From Euperipatoides rowelli (Eukaryota; Onychophora; Udeonychophora; Euonychophora; Peripatopsidae): 13,813 bases of DNA. Both the position numbers and the translations under genes were made by a program. Positions 1 through 8,587 of the stretch are shown piece after piece. The notes below the pieces were generated by a model. It was not told where the DNA came from, made no database searches, and was given only the letters and a program-made list of their open reading frames with translations. Numbering within the stretch: position 1 is the first letter of the stretch; each line of letters starts with the position of its first letter. The stretch lies in assembly GCA_003024985.2 (NCBI GenBank), contig PXIH01S0002391.1. The stretch is one strand, 5' to 3'.

Positions 1-1338
1 TGCATTAAATTTCAATTTTAAAAATGTATAAGTTTATTCCTAAATGTTTTAGAATATATTTATTTATTAGACCACCTTAAAGTCAAAATTTCAGACCACT
101 TTAAAAATCCAAGAAAAAATAATTTGTACACAAAAGGGTTAAGCGAACAAACGGAAAGATGTAGTGATGAATTTGCGTTTTTATGTATATACTGTATATT
201 TCTACCTACATCCTATAACATAGTAAATAAAGTTGTTGTAAATAAGACGCCTTGAAGCTTGAAATTCTAAAAATATTTTTTAAAATAAAGCATAGTAACA
301 TACCCATTACACTCAGAAAATTAAGATAATGAAAGACAATATTAAAATATCAAATAATATTAAAAATTACCCTAATGAGAGAGGTAAACCTGGTGTATAA
401 CTTTATTCTTATACAATTTTAAATATTTTATCAGGCCATCTAATAGTAAAAATTTCATAAATCAATTAAATGTATTTGAAAAAAAATAAAAAATTAAAGG
501 GTTAGACCTGTCAACGAACTTGACCCCTGGTTGTTATATTAACTTGAATTGTTTGTGTCGACTATGGTAAACTTTCAGCAAGCAAAACTTGCAAAACAGG
601 ATGTGCCAGCTTTCTTTGAACTACTTTTTAAAATAGTTTGTAGTTGTCTGCTTTTAAAGTGATACTAGTCTATTTATTCGTTCATGTTTAAGACTAGTAA
701 CTTTTCTTAGCCATAACTGGTGGTATCTCTGTGAATAAATGTATACTGTACTTAAAAACAAATAAACCCGTTAACACGTATTAGAATAATTTGAAAACAT
801 TACTATTAACATGGTCGCAGTAATATCTTATTTCATTGAGCTCCATATTTATACAATTCATTCCATAAGAATTAAATCTTTTCTTTATACAGTATACTGC
901 GGTTCACATTTTTCATTTACAAAGGATGTCAACTTTAATATAACAGATGAATAAAATGCAAATATTATTTCAACTGTTTCATAGTGTGGTTGAAAGTATG
1001 TTACGAACTCGTACTTTACAATAATAGTAGTAGGCTATTACAACAATAATGTGTATTTAACGCATGGCTAGGCCAGCAGGACACGATTGAAATCATTTCC
1101 GATTTATTTTGATTCGACATTTATTCATATTTGAGTGTTTATTTTGTTTCCGTTTAACGGGAGGGGGTGGAATGTATTTTATGCCAAGTCGATTCCTAAG
1201 TTAACGTGATTTTTTTTCTAAGCAAATTATACCTCTATTTTCTTAAAGAAGTATAAGGTGAAGTACGGTAGCCATTGCAGATTTTTTTTATATTTTATAA
1301 ATTTATGGTTAAATATTATATGTTTACATGAATAAACA
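1..1338. other. AT-rich non-coding stretch
   Basis: No convincing coding region or RNA gene is seen on either strand; stops are dense in all frames. Small structure only: a 13-base word (AGACCACYTTAAA) occurs twice, at 69-81 and 93-105, and a T2-like start TTAAAGGG sits at 494-501 without a convincing partner end. It may be intergenic or intronic. Confidence 0.6.
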
Positions 1339-1416
1339 AAAATTAATTATATATTCATTATTGACAATATATTTAACAATAATTTGTAAATTGTTTAAAG
1401 TGGACTTTCCCTTTAA
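1339..1416. repeat. Diverged dispersed repeat, copy 1, with T2-like TTAA terminus
   Basis: This stretch of about 78 bases matches 2223-2298 in direct orientation, by eye at roughly three bases in four. Shared words include ATTATATATTCATTA, ATATATTTAACAA and GTGGACT. Both copies end in a TTAA-terminated word. Read inward on the minus strand this copy begins TTAAAGGGAAAGTCCAC, which fits the TTAAAGGRR termini known for T2/Kolobok-type MITEs. No opposite terminus was found at a fitting distance, so this is probably the end of a decayed or truncated MITE. Confidence 0.5.
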
Positions 1417-2222
1417 ATAACTAAATTCACCTAGAGACTTAAATAAGTAAATTAAATTAAGCATTTGAGAGAGATTGAATCTAGAATTGAAGTGGGCAAA
1501 GAATTCCATATTTTGGCAAAATATTTTTTTAAAAAGTGGCTTACTAGCTTAAGTCAATTTTTTTTTAATTTCAAACCTACACCTAATTGCTGATTGTGGT
1601 TTTATTGCGCTAATTGACAAACACATACCTTGTCATGTACTATTAAAAAAAGATCGGGCAAACTTTGCATTCAACTCGATAACTTAGGTTTCATTGAAGA
1701 ATCAAACTAAACAATTTGTTATCAAGACTTTTCTTACAAATATCAATGCTGGTTCATTATTATCTTCAATTTTAAATCTTTATATTTTTATTATTACAAT
1801 TGGAAACTAAAAAAATATACTGGGCGAAACTTAGCTGGCTGGCTTTACGTCTGCCATTTCAGCTAACGTTCAACTTTAGTTGCCATGGTGAGTAATGCTG
1901 TGCACGAACACTTTTACCGTACCCAATTTTGTTGGTTTTTCTTGTTCCATTTGATTCTGTTATCATTCAGTCATTTTCTTCCTCAGTTGAACTAACAGAT
2001 TACTTAGTGAGGCTCAAAATTATATGGTTGTTTATTATATTTTTTTATTATTGCAAGAATTATACAATTTAAAAAAACGGTGCTCGTAACGCTATGGGAA
2101 TGTGAGCAGGTTACAGAAAATTTACCGTAGTTGGACTTTTAACACCATGCATTGTATCTCCGCGATTGAAATTATTTCTTATTAAAAGTTTTAAAAAAAT
2201 TAGCACTTTAAAAGCTATTAAT
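1417..2222. other. AT-rich non-coding stretch with one possible start codon plus splice donor
   Basis: No open frame of gene quality is seen. At 1885-1893 a GCC-ATG is followed at once by GTGAGT, the classic look of a short first coding exon ending right after the start codon. A pyrimidine tract with CTCAG follows at about 1977-1986. Reading on from that acceptor in the frame set by the ATG meets a stop within three codons, so no gene is claimed. Confidence 0.45.
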
Positions 2223-2298
2223 TAAAAATAAATTATATATTCATTAATATATTTAACAAAATTTTGTAAATTATGGTGTAGAGTGGACTACCCCTTAA
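2223..2298. repeat. Diverged dispersed repeat, copy 2, with T2-like TTAA terminus
   Basis: Direct-orientation partner of 1339-1416. Its terminal word on the minus strand is TTAAGGGGTAGTCCAC, a diverged version of the terminus of copy 1. It is shorter in the middle (a small deletion after ATATTCATTA). It is most likely another decayed terminus of the same MITE family; the far end is not recognised. Confidence 0.5.
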
Positions 2299-2807
2299 TA
2301 CAATTTTCAAAATATCTTGTTGACTAGACTTTCTTACCACTTTACTTCGTAGAGGTTTGTATAACATGTGAATTATAATACAAACTATAGCTTTTGCATA
2401 TTAGATTATTATCTTCATGTTAAATGCGGTCATTTATTGGAAATATTCCTGCATCTATTATATCACAATTGATCATTTTATACCATTAATTGGGTTGTAA
2501 AAATAGTTATCTCACAACAATATATTATAAACTGGTACACAAAATATATACAATATTTGCCCAATTTTAAATTAATATCACAAACCATGCGTTAGGATGA
2601 GATGCGTGGGAAATATATATCTACTGTATATATTAAATGAGACGCACACTTATTTATACATAAGTTTCCATTTTAAAGTATATCCTGCCTTGATATAAAG
2701 TAACTTCCTATGATCCTCAGTACTAAATTAAATGTTCAGTTTAATTAACTGTTAGATGATAACTTATACAGAAATTTACAAGACTTCAATTAAGAAATAC
2801 ATTGCCT
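2299..2807. other. AT-rich non-coding stretch left of the LTR retrotransposon
   Basis: No coding region, RNA or mobile-element terminus is recognised. The stretch ends where the 3' LTR of the retrotransposon begins. The five bases before the LTR (TGCCT) do not match the five after the other LTR (ATGTC), so no target duplication can be shown. Confidence 0.5.
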
Positions 2808-3166
2808 TGTTACAATACCATCATAGCTTCCCTGCTGTCTCCTTATTCCCACTCCATGGTTTCGTATCTCAACAAAAAATATTAAATTATTCAGAGAACA
2901 ACTTTAATAAATAAATGGGCACTACTAATAGTCCTCCAATATTCAAATAACATATAAAATTTAAGATTAATAGGATTCAAATGTAGTAAAATATGAATAT
3001 TATTTAACATATACTTCTGAAATGTTATTTGAACAAATGAATACCAGGTGGTGAAGAATATCAATATTACAAAATTAAACCTTTTTTATATACTTAGTGT
3101 ATTTTCACATAGAATATCGTGGGAAAACTGCACTAAATACAGTCATGAAAAATTTAGGTTATCACA
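2808..3166 (-). repeat. 3' LTR of the Ty3/gypsy element
   Basis: This 359-bp repeat matches 7690-8037 along its length. On the plus strand it starts TGTTACAA and ends ATCACA, giving the TG...CA ends typical of LTRs. On the minus strand a TATA-like box (TATATAAAAAA, plus-strand 3082-3092) lies about 75-85 bases in from the LTR start, a plausible U3 promoter. It carries an extra stretch near 3102-3130 compared with the other LTR. Confidence 0.85.
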
Positions 3167-3172
3167 ATAGGA

Positions 3173-3188
3173 CTTTTTTTCTTTCTCT
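3173..3188 (-). other. Polypurine tract of the LTR retrotransposon
   Basis: On the minus strand this reads AGAGAAAGAAAAAAAG, an unbroken 16-base purine run six bases from the 3' LTR. This is the expected position of the plus-strand primer in LTR retrotransposons. It also confirms that the element runs on the minus strand. Confidence 0.7.
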
Positions 3189-3303
3189 ATCCACTCTCCT
3201 TCCTTCCCTCTTATCTCTCATTCACTCCAAAAACTAAACAAATCACATTATACCTTTACTAGAGTAATGCTTTTTATGTTGTGTCCTTTTGCTTCTGGTA
3301 AAT

Positions 3304-4560
3304 TATTTGGGTTCGATCAATTCCAAGTTAGATTGATCTAGCTTAGTGACTTGAGTATTAGACAAATTAACATCTTCAGGGTTTAATTTATCTATCGCAT
3401 CCTCTTTCGGTTCATCTTCCTGTACATCAGAAATTATAGTTGGAGAAAAATTATGTGTGTCTATGGAGGTTACAAGGGTAGGTAGGTATACACCCGTATG
3501 GTTTGATGGATATTAATATTCTGCACTGTAACTTTAGGGTTTTAGTATTTCAACGTGCACATGCTTCCTAATCCCCTCATCATCCTTGTCACCTTGCATA
3601 CCAATTTCATACAAGACACCAGATATTCTTTATTAATTACATAAGGGCTATCGTAAGCAAAAACAAAACCATGTTTACATTATTTTCCTCTTCTAACAGT
3701 ATAGTATAGCTCTCCAGGACTAAACTTTGGTATGAATATTCCTTTATTTATACATTCATTAATTTTTTTCCGGTTGTCATGTTCCAATTCGAGCTAGATC
3801 ACAAATATTCTCCAATCTAGTCCTCATATGATCGATAAATTCTTCGGGTTTACCCAACTCGATAGGTTACGACTCATAGTATCCCCATTCAGGAAATCTA
3901 CGGTTTGTCCCAAAAGTAAGCATATTAGGGGTACAATTTAAACTTGAGTGATGAGATTTATTTGCTACAAATCGAGTCATATGTACTTTACGAGACCAGG
4001 ATTTTCCTGATCCATTACACAATATTGTAAATTTTTTTTTTTTTGAGCCTTTCCATCATACCATTGGTGGCAGGATGGTAGGCAAAGAAAAATGTTCTAT
4101 ATTAAGGATTTTGCAGGCTTGGCTAAATACATTACTAACAAAATTACATCCTTTATCCATAAATATGCATTTGGGTACACCAAAATTTTTCTATACTATT
4201 CATAATTTCTTCGGTATTAATCTGACGTAATGGAACAATTATGGTATAATGTGAACATACATCAATGATTGTTAAGATAGATCTGTAACCTTCGTTAGAA
4301 ATCACTATAGGTCCTACAATGTCGATTGCTTTTTACTCCAGGGTACTGTGGTTTGGTGAAATCCATGACAATCGGTTTCTTTCTGGGTATACTTTTCTGA
4401 CACATTTCACATCTTTTTATATACAGTGATTGCGTACGTCATGCCTAAAGCTGTCGCGAAAATATGGTTGAATATGGTCATACATGTATTGACAAAATTA
4501 CCATGCTGTGTCCATTTAGATGAATGTGCTAATCTGTTCCCGAACATTGATATCTTCCTC
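3304..4560 (-). pseudogene. Integrase domain remnant (H2C2 finger, DDE core, C-terminal tail)
   Basis: Integrase inserts the reverse-transcribed cDNA into host DNA. The catalytic triad can still be located: first Asp in AIDIVGP (codon 4321-4323), second Asp in MDKGCNF (4155-4157), and Glu in NGMMER (4051-4053). The spacings are about 55 and 34 residues, as expected for the D,D-35-E core of this family. The preceding H2C2 zinc-binding segment (about 4395-4530) is scattered over three frames; CEMC supplies the cysteine pair. Downstream of the core, pieces of the C-terminal domain and an acidic tail are visible to the stop at 3304. Several stops and frameshifts make it non-functional. No chromodomain is recognised. 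Confidence 0.83.
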
Positions 4561-4794
4561 TTTTCCAATATATGGGGGGGGGGGGGCGTATTCTGTGACT
4601 TGATGTTTAGGATGAATTCTGTTTCCAATTTCCTTGCTAATTTTAATGACTTCTGGATCCATTGTCTGGTTTTGTAAAACGTTGCTCAAATCAATATGCA
4701 CAGGGTGATCTTTTTCTACTATTCTAATTGCTAACATTTTTCTTTGATCCATTTCAGGCGTATCATTCACTTGCCACCTTACATCCTTTAATAG

Positions 4795-5215
4795 CTAATG
4801 TGTTGGCCTGCTCATTGCCCAAATTTTCACTATGACCTGGCACATGAATCCAGTCAACTGTTAATAGTTCAGATAACTTAAGTATCTGTTAGAATTAATC
4901 CCGATTATTCATTTTTTTATTTCTCGCATTCAATCAAGTTTCCATCTGTTTTCTTTTACGTTAGTAATAACATAAGTACTAGCCGATATTAATCTTATTT
5001 TCTTTACATTATTGTCAATAGCAGTTTTAATTGCATGTAATATTGTTAATAATTCTGCTTTATTGTTTGTGATATCCTCGTTTATGCTCCCAGAATAGCT
5101 TGGTAAACAAATATTTTCCTAATACACTCCTATTCCATCAAGTGCAGAATTCATGACGTTATCTGTGCAACTACCATCTGTGTAAACAGTGGGTATGATA
5201 TCCTGTTTTGTCCTA
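4795..5215 (-). pseudogene. Second, cellular-type RNase H domain remnant
   Basis: RNase HI-type domains cut RNA in RNA:DNA hybrids. This segment lies between the usual gypsy RNase H and integrase. Visible motifs are YTDGSC with the first catalytic Asp (codon 5176-5178), NNKAEL with the catalytic Glu (5053-5055), SASTYV where the third acid is expected but Ala is found (4981-4983), HVPGHS with its His (4832-4834), and NEQANTLA with Asn in place of the last acid (4802-4804). These are the hallmarks of RNase H1-like enzymes, not of the ordinary Ty3/gypsy RNase H, which is separately present at 5344-5634. Two acids are lost and stops occur, so this copy is dead. Whether the parent family had an active domain cannot be told from one copy. 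Confidence 0.82.
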
Positions 5216-5343
5216 ATTGTAGCGATTTGGTCTATTGGTCTTCCGTAGTTTTTTTGACTAAGCTGCTTATGTGTGATGGCTGTGTCCCACTGTTGAATGT
5301 GAATAATGGAGTGTATTTGTTTATTTTCGTAATTCAAGATGTT

Positions 5344-5634
5344 AATCTAGAATTGCCATCTTTCAGGTTTCTAAGATATTCTACTGCCTTCCTATTTGTA
5401 CAGATCTCAACTTGGCAGCCTGAAATATGTTGAAAAAAATCCAAGAGAGTGATTAGAGCTAGTGTATGTTTTCCAGAATATTATAATTTACTTGTGCTTT
5501 ATTCATCTTCTTAGAATAAAAGCCTATGGGGTATCTGTTCTCTTCATTGGCCTGGTGTAATACTGTGATTAAAGTATTATTGGAAACCTGTATGGATAGT
5601 ATAAATTTTTCATTAAAAGTTTGGATAACGTAAG
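5344..5634 (-). pseudogene. First (gypsy-type) RNase H domain remnant
   Basis: This is the usual Ty3/gypsy RNase H that follows RT. Words seen are FYSKKMNKAQVNY, LALITLLDFFQH and NRKAVEYLRN, matching the family layout. The first catalytic acid position reads Gln (SIQVS) and the third reads Asn (CTNRKA), while the Glu segment is broken by a stop and frame change. Loss of catalytic residues here could be decay of this copy. It could also be older degeneration into a tether, as happened to the retroviral connection domain after a second RNase H was gained. The MITE at 5667-6328 separates it from RT. Confidence 0.78.
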
Positions 5635-5666
5635 ATTGGTTCTTTACATACAGTATCTAGTTTTAA

Positions 5667-6328
5667 AGGTCAAATGTAACAATTTTTTAATGTTTTTTTT
5701 TTTATGATTGATTTTCAAAGATAATTACTAAAAAAATCCCACTGGAATTTTTTTTTTAATGCATAAAAAGAAAGTTATTTAAAAATAAAATTAAGACTAT
5801 ATTCCTATCCTCGGTCTGAGATTACAAATTGAAATTTTCACATACTAAGTCAGGTTAATATGATGAAATTCTTTCTACAGCTGTTTTCTTAGTAATGATT
5901 TAACATATAGAGTATGTTCAACTTATATTAAAGGTCATTTTGATATTTAAAAAAAAAACAAATTGGACCATAATAGCACAAAGGATGAAATTGATTAAGA
6001 TTTTTTTATAAGTACTGGTATTTAAACAATTAGTCCAAAGGATTTCCAGTTTTAAGCTGACAAAGATAGCAAATATTCTATAGTACCGGTAAAGTATATC
6101 TCTTTACTATAGAATATAGCTCTATTCATCTCTAAACTTTGATGTCACAAAATATCTCCCCTGGTGTATACAATGGACAATGTTGTTTTAAGGGGGAGCA
6201 GCTAAAGACAATTATTTAAAAAATTTAATTGCAAATAACTTTTTTTTTTAAAAAAAAAAATTTCTAATGGATATTTTTTTAGTAAAAATCTTTGAAAATC
6301 AATAAGTAAAATCCGTTTCCTTTGACCT
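5667..6328. mobile_element. Non-autonomous T2/Kolobok-like MITE nested in pol
   Basis: A 662-bp unit is flanked by TTAA on both sides (5663-5666 and 6329-6332). Its termini are perfect inverted repeats over 12 bases (TTAAAGGTCAAA / TTTGACCTTTAA), and imperfect inverted similarity extends about 100-118 bp inward (5663-5780 against 6233-6332), including ATTGATTTTCAAAGAT and TTACTAAAAAAAT. TTAA targets with TTAAAGG ends are characteristic of T2-MITEs of the Kolobok group; piggyBac also uses TTAA but usually has CCY ends. Pol similarity resumes directly on either side, so it inserted into the retrotransposon. No transposase is encoded. Confidence 0.82.
6073..6117. repeat. Perfect hairpin in the MITE core
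   Basis: ATATTCTATAGTA (6073-6085) is exactly complementary to TACTATAGAATAT (6105-6117), giving a 13-bp stem with a 19-base spacer. It lies inside the nested MITE and is not part of its terminal repeats. Confidence 0.75.
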
Positions 6329-6332
6329 TTAA

Positions 6333-7170
6333 CATTTTAAAAGCTTCTTGCTCATGGTCTCCCCATATAAGTTTGTGATTTGTTGGATAATAAATCAGTT
6401 AATGATCTGCCTAAATGAGACATGGCTGGTGCAAACTTAGCGTAAAAGTTAATTTTACCTAAAAAACCCCACAAAGTTGCTTTTTGGTAGTAGGTGGCTG
6501 TAGCAACTCAATTGCCTTAGTATTTTCATCATTAGGTGAAAATATTCCTTCACTTAAATTCTGTGCCAAGAATATGACCTGTTTCATCTTGAAATTGCTT
6601 TTTCTATATCGACTTCTATATTTGCATCTTTAAATGTTTTCAATATTTTATCAAGTAAAGTTAGATGTTCATCTATCATTGGTGTTGCAATCAATACATC
6701 CTGATTTCCCATAACGTTCTTACCGATGAGATTGTGCCACAGTTTTTCCATCATTTGGAATTGCAGACCGCTGTTCGTGGCACCCATCGGCATACATTGT
6801 AGTGTTATTTCCCAAAAACTGTTCTAAATGAAAAATATTGCCTAGACTCTGGGGATAACATAACTTGATAATATCCATGCAGGCCTGTCAATCGTGCTGA
6901 ATCACTTACATCCGTGTAGGTTGCTGAATGTATCATCTATTCTATATATTGGATAATCAATTCTTTTTGTATGATCATTGACAGCTGCTGCATCAAGCAC
7001 AAGCCTAATATCGCCACTTCTTTTTTTTTGTTTAATAATTAATGGAAAACACTAGGGACTAGAAATCTTCTCTATGATGTCACATTTTACGCATTTGTCT
7101 AACTTTTAATTTTGGCATTAGCCTATAAGGGACTTGATATTGGGCTAATCCGTCAGGAGTTTGATCAGTG
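6333..7170 (-). pseudogene. Reverse transcriptase domain remnant
   Basis: RT copies the element RNA into DNA. From 5' to 3' on the minus strand one sees QYQVPYRL near the N-terminus, a palm segment FSTID with the first catalytic Asp (codon 6887-6889), MPMGATNSGLQFQ at the nucleotide-binding motif (about 6755-6793), and a degraded active site GNQDVLIA where YxDD is expected (6698-6709), so one of the two aspartates is lost. The following DEHLTLLDKILKTF and the thumb-side WGDHEQEAFKML are typical of Ty3/gypsy RT. An open stretch of 69 codons survives at 6584-6793. Stops and frameshifts elsewhere make it inactive. Confidence 0.86.
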
Positions 7171-7368
7171 ATTTCAGCTCTGTGTATATAATTTAATTGC
7201 TGCTAACTTCTCGCTTTTTGGTATTAATACTTCATTATATGTTGCACATAACCTTTGCAAGTCATCCAAATTTTTCCCCACAAGGTTGCTGTTTTGTTTG
7301 ATTATTATTTCACGTTCACTTAAATTGGCATTGTTATTTATTGGATTAGCTACATCTATAAAGCCCAC

Positions 7369-7689
7369 TAAATAAGTTATTATATTTTCATTGTTATTAT
7401 GATCAATCGGTTTTGTGACTTCTGAAATCAGATTTAAAATTATTAAAAAATTTTAGAAATGAATTTTACAAACATTTGTTGAAGTTCCACTATACTATTA
7501 TAAAGGTGTAAATCTTGTCCATTTCTTATAGACTGTGTTAATAGTAGGCTACATCAACTTTTATTGAATATTGGTATCTTGAATTATTTATTTTTTCTAT
7601 TTTCATTTTTTTAAAAATAATATATAACTTGGAGTCTTAAAAAGGGTCCTTTTTGGATGAGGATTCTGTAATATCTGATAATCTATTCT
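7369..7689 (-). other. Truncated 5' internal region of the retrotransposon; gag and protease not seen
   Basis: Between the 5' LTR and the first clear pol sequence only 321 bases remain. The pol frame may extend a little upstream (a VTKPIDHN-like reading near 7370-7430). No Cys-His gag knuckle, no protease D-T/S-G motif and no obvious tRNA primer site next to the LTR edge can be found. An internal deletion is the simplest explanation. Confidence 0.55.
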
Positions 7690-8037
7690 TGTTACAACCC
7701 CATCATGGCTTCCCTGCTGTCTCCTTATCCCCACTCCATGGTTTTCGTATCTCAACAAAAAATAGGAAATTATTCAAAAAAAACTTTAAGAAACAAATGG
7801 GCACTACTATATTACTCCAATATTCAAATAACAATATAAACATAACATTTAGATTAATAGGATTAAAATGTAATAAAATATGAATATTATTTAACAGATA
7901 TACGTCTGAAATATTATTTGAACAAATGAATGCCAGTTAGTGAAGAATATCAATATTATAAAATTAAACATTTTTTTATATACTTAGTGTATATAAAATA
8001 CACTAAATACAATCGTGAAAAATTGCAGGTTATTGCA
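7690..8037 (-). repeat. 5' LTR of the Ty3/gypsy element
   Basis: This 348-bp direct repeat is the partner of 2808-3166. On the plus strand it starts TGTTACAA and ends ATTGCA. Long shared words include CTTCCCTGCTGTCTCCTTAT, AAATGGGCACTACTA and GAAGAATATCAATATTA. The TATA-like box is at plus-strand 7971-7982. The open stretch read on the plus strand at 7653-7883 crosses this LTR and has no protein meaning. Confidence 0.85.
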
Positions 8038-8123
8038 ATGTCAAGGATATTTTTTTTTATGTACAGAACCTACCGAGGCATACCGTAGCTAGGTACACCA
8101 ATTAATGATTTAATTTGTACATT

Positions 8124-8219
8124 TTTTTTTACAAGAGGCCGAGCCCCCCCCCCCCCTCCCTCCCTTGCATTGAGGTCCTGGGCTGCAGCCTGCTAAGCCC
8201 TCATTTAAATACGGCCCTG
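8124..8219. mobile_element. Solo terminal fragment of a non-autonomous hAT element
   Basis: The sequence ending TTTAAATACGGCCCTG at 8219 is, read inward on the minus strand, CAGGGCCGTATTTAAA followed by a G-rich run and a GGCTGCAGCCCAGGAC word. This is a very common type of hAT terminus in animals. Only the right-hand end is visible. A 13-base C run (8144-8156) lies inside it. A weak duplication (TGTACATT at 8116-8123 against TGTACTTA at 8220-8227, 6/8) suggests, but does not prove, that the fragment is all that remains. Confidence 0.55.
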
Positions 8220-8336
8220 TGTACTTAATATAAGATTGTTTTATAATTTTACGAACATCAAAAACATGGTAATTAATATTACAACATACTGCTTATTAAA
8301 TACAATTTGACAAAAAATTATACTATAACTAATAAA

Positions 8337-8573
8337 TTAACAAAAAAAAAAGTTAGTTACTTTTCGTTCTTTTACATTTGCGAAATCATCAATATCTTTT
8401 AAATGCATTTTACTGGCATAATTATGCTCAATAGCCAATATTTGACCAATAGCATTTCTTTTATAATCCTTTATTATTCGTAATTTATCAAATGATCTTT
8501 CCACAGAGGCAGCTGGAAAACGGGTACAGTAAGAAATAACGTAAAATATTTTTTTTTGAAAAGATAGGTTTAA
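8337..8573 (-). pseudogene. hAT transposase C-terminal (dimerisation) domain remnant
   Basis: The minus strand is open for 78 codons with no start codon and a TAA stop at 8337-8339. The translation contains FPAASVERSFDKLRIIKDY, then a segment with IGQILAIEH and DIDDFANVKERK. This matches the conserved hAT dimerisation domain, whose hallmark is an A-(S/T)-x-E-R-x-F-S core, then a K-x-x-L-R/R-x-x-M/I region and an IEH-x(n)-D-F tail followed by basic residues. An upstream stop lies at 8574-8576. The rest of the transposase is not recognised, apart from a doubtful open piece near 8595-8655 after a TTTGCAG acceptor-like word. It is probably a last-exon or truncated remnant. It points left, while the nearby hAT terminus at 8219 faces right, so the two do not belong to one simple element. 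Confidence 0.8.
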
Positions 8574-8587
8574 CTAATAAAACAATT

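Larger units (their letters stand above)
3304..7368 (-). pseudogene. Ty3/gypsy pol remnant (RT - RNase H - second RNase H - integrase)
   Basis: Conceptual translation of the minus strand in shifting frames gives a recognisable Ty3/gypsy polyprotein from about 7368 to a stop codon at 3304-3306. The first segment (7174-7368) is the protease-RT linker type, with ATYNEVL and PKSEKL words. RT follows to 6333, then a 662-bp MITE, a first RNase H, a cellular-type second RNase H, and integrase. At least ten in-frame stops or frame changes occur. A 13-G run at 4574-4586 lies just upstream of the integrase zinc-binding segment. The last about 40 codons are acidic and asparagine-rich without a recognisable chromodomain. 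The original copy would have needed gag and protease upstream, which are absent. The domain calls are by eye. Confidence 0.85.
2808..8037 (-). mobile_element. Decayed Ty3/gypsy-type LTR retrotransposon with dual RNase H
   Basis: Two diverged direct repeats (LTRs) of about 350 bp bound a minus-strand pol remnant. Domain order from 5' to 3' on the minus strand is RT, RNase H, second RNase H, integrase. RT before integrase identifies Ty3/gypsy (Metaviridae) rather than copia. A purine tract sits just inside the 3' LTR, where the plus-strand primer is expected. Gag and protease are not recognisable: only about 320 bases separate the 5' LTR from the RT-proximal coding sequence. No env is visible between integrase and the 3' LTR. 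Frameshifts, stops and lost catalytic residues show a dead copy. By eye the LTRs match at about 85-90 %, implying an old insertion. A later MITE lies inside pol. Confidence 0.87.

Noticed and set aside
1324-1509. 61-codon minus-strand open frame
   Set aside because: Low-complexity I/L/N/F-rich translation of AT-rich DNA, overlapping a dispersed repeat; no motif.
3189-3303. Possible env or extra frame between integrase and the 3' LTR
   Set aside because: Only about 115 bases of pyrimidine-rich sequence with stops; far too short and without motifs.
4426-4677. 83-codon plus-strand open frame
   Set aside because: It lies antisense to the integrase remnant of the minus-strand pol, and its length comes from the strand opposite real, decayed coding sequence.
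5227-5433. 68-codon plus-strand open frame
   Set aside because: It is antisense to the RNase H region of pol, with no motif of its own.
2803-8042. Target duplication of the LTR retrotransposon
   Set aside because: TGCCT before and ATGTC after the LTR pair do not match, and shifting the edges by one or two bases does not give a match.
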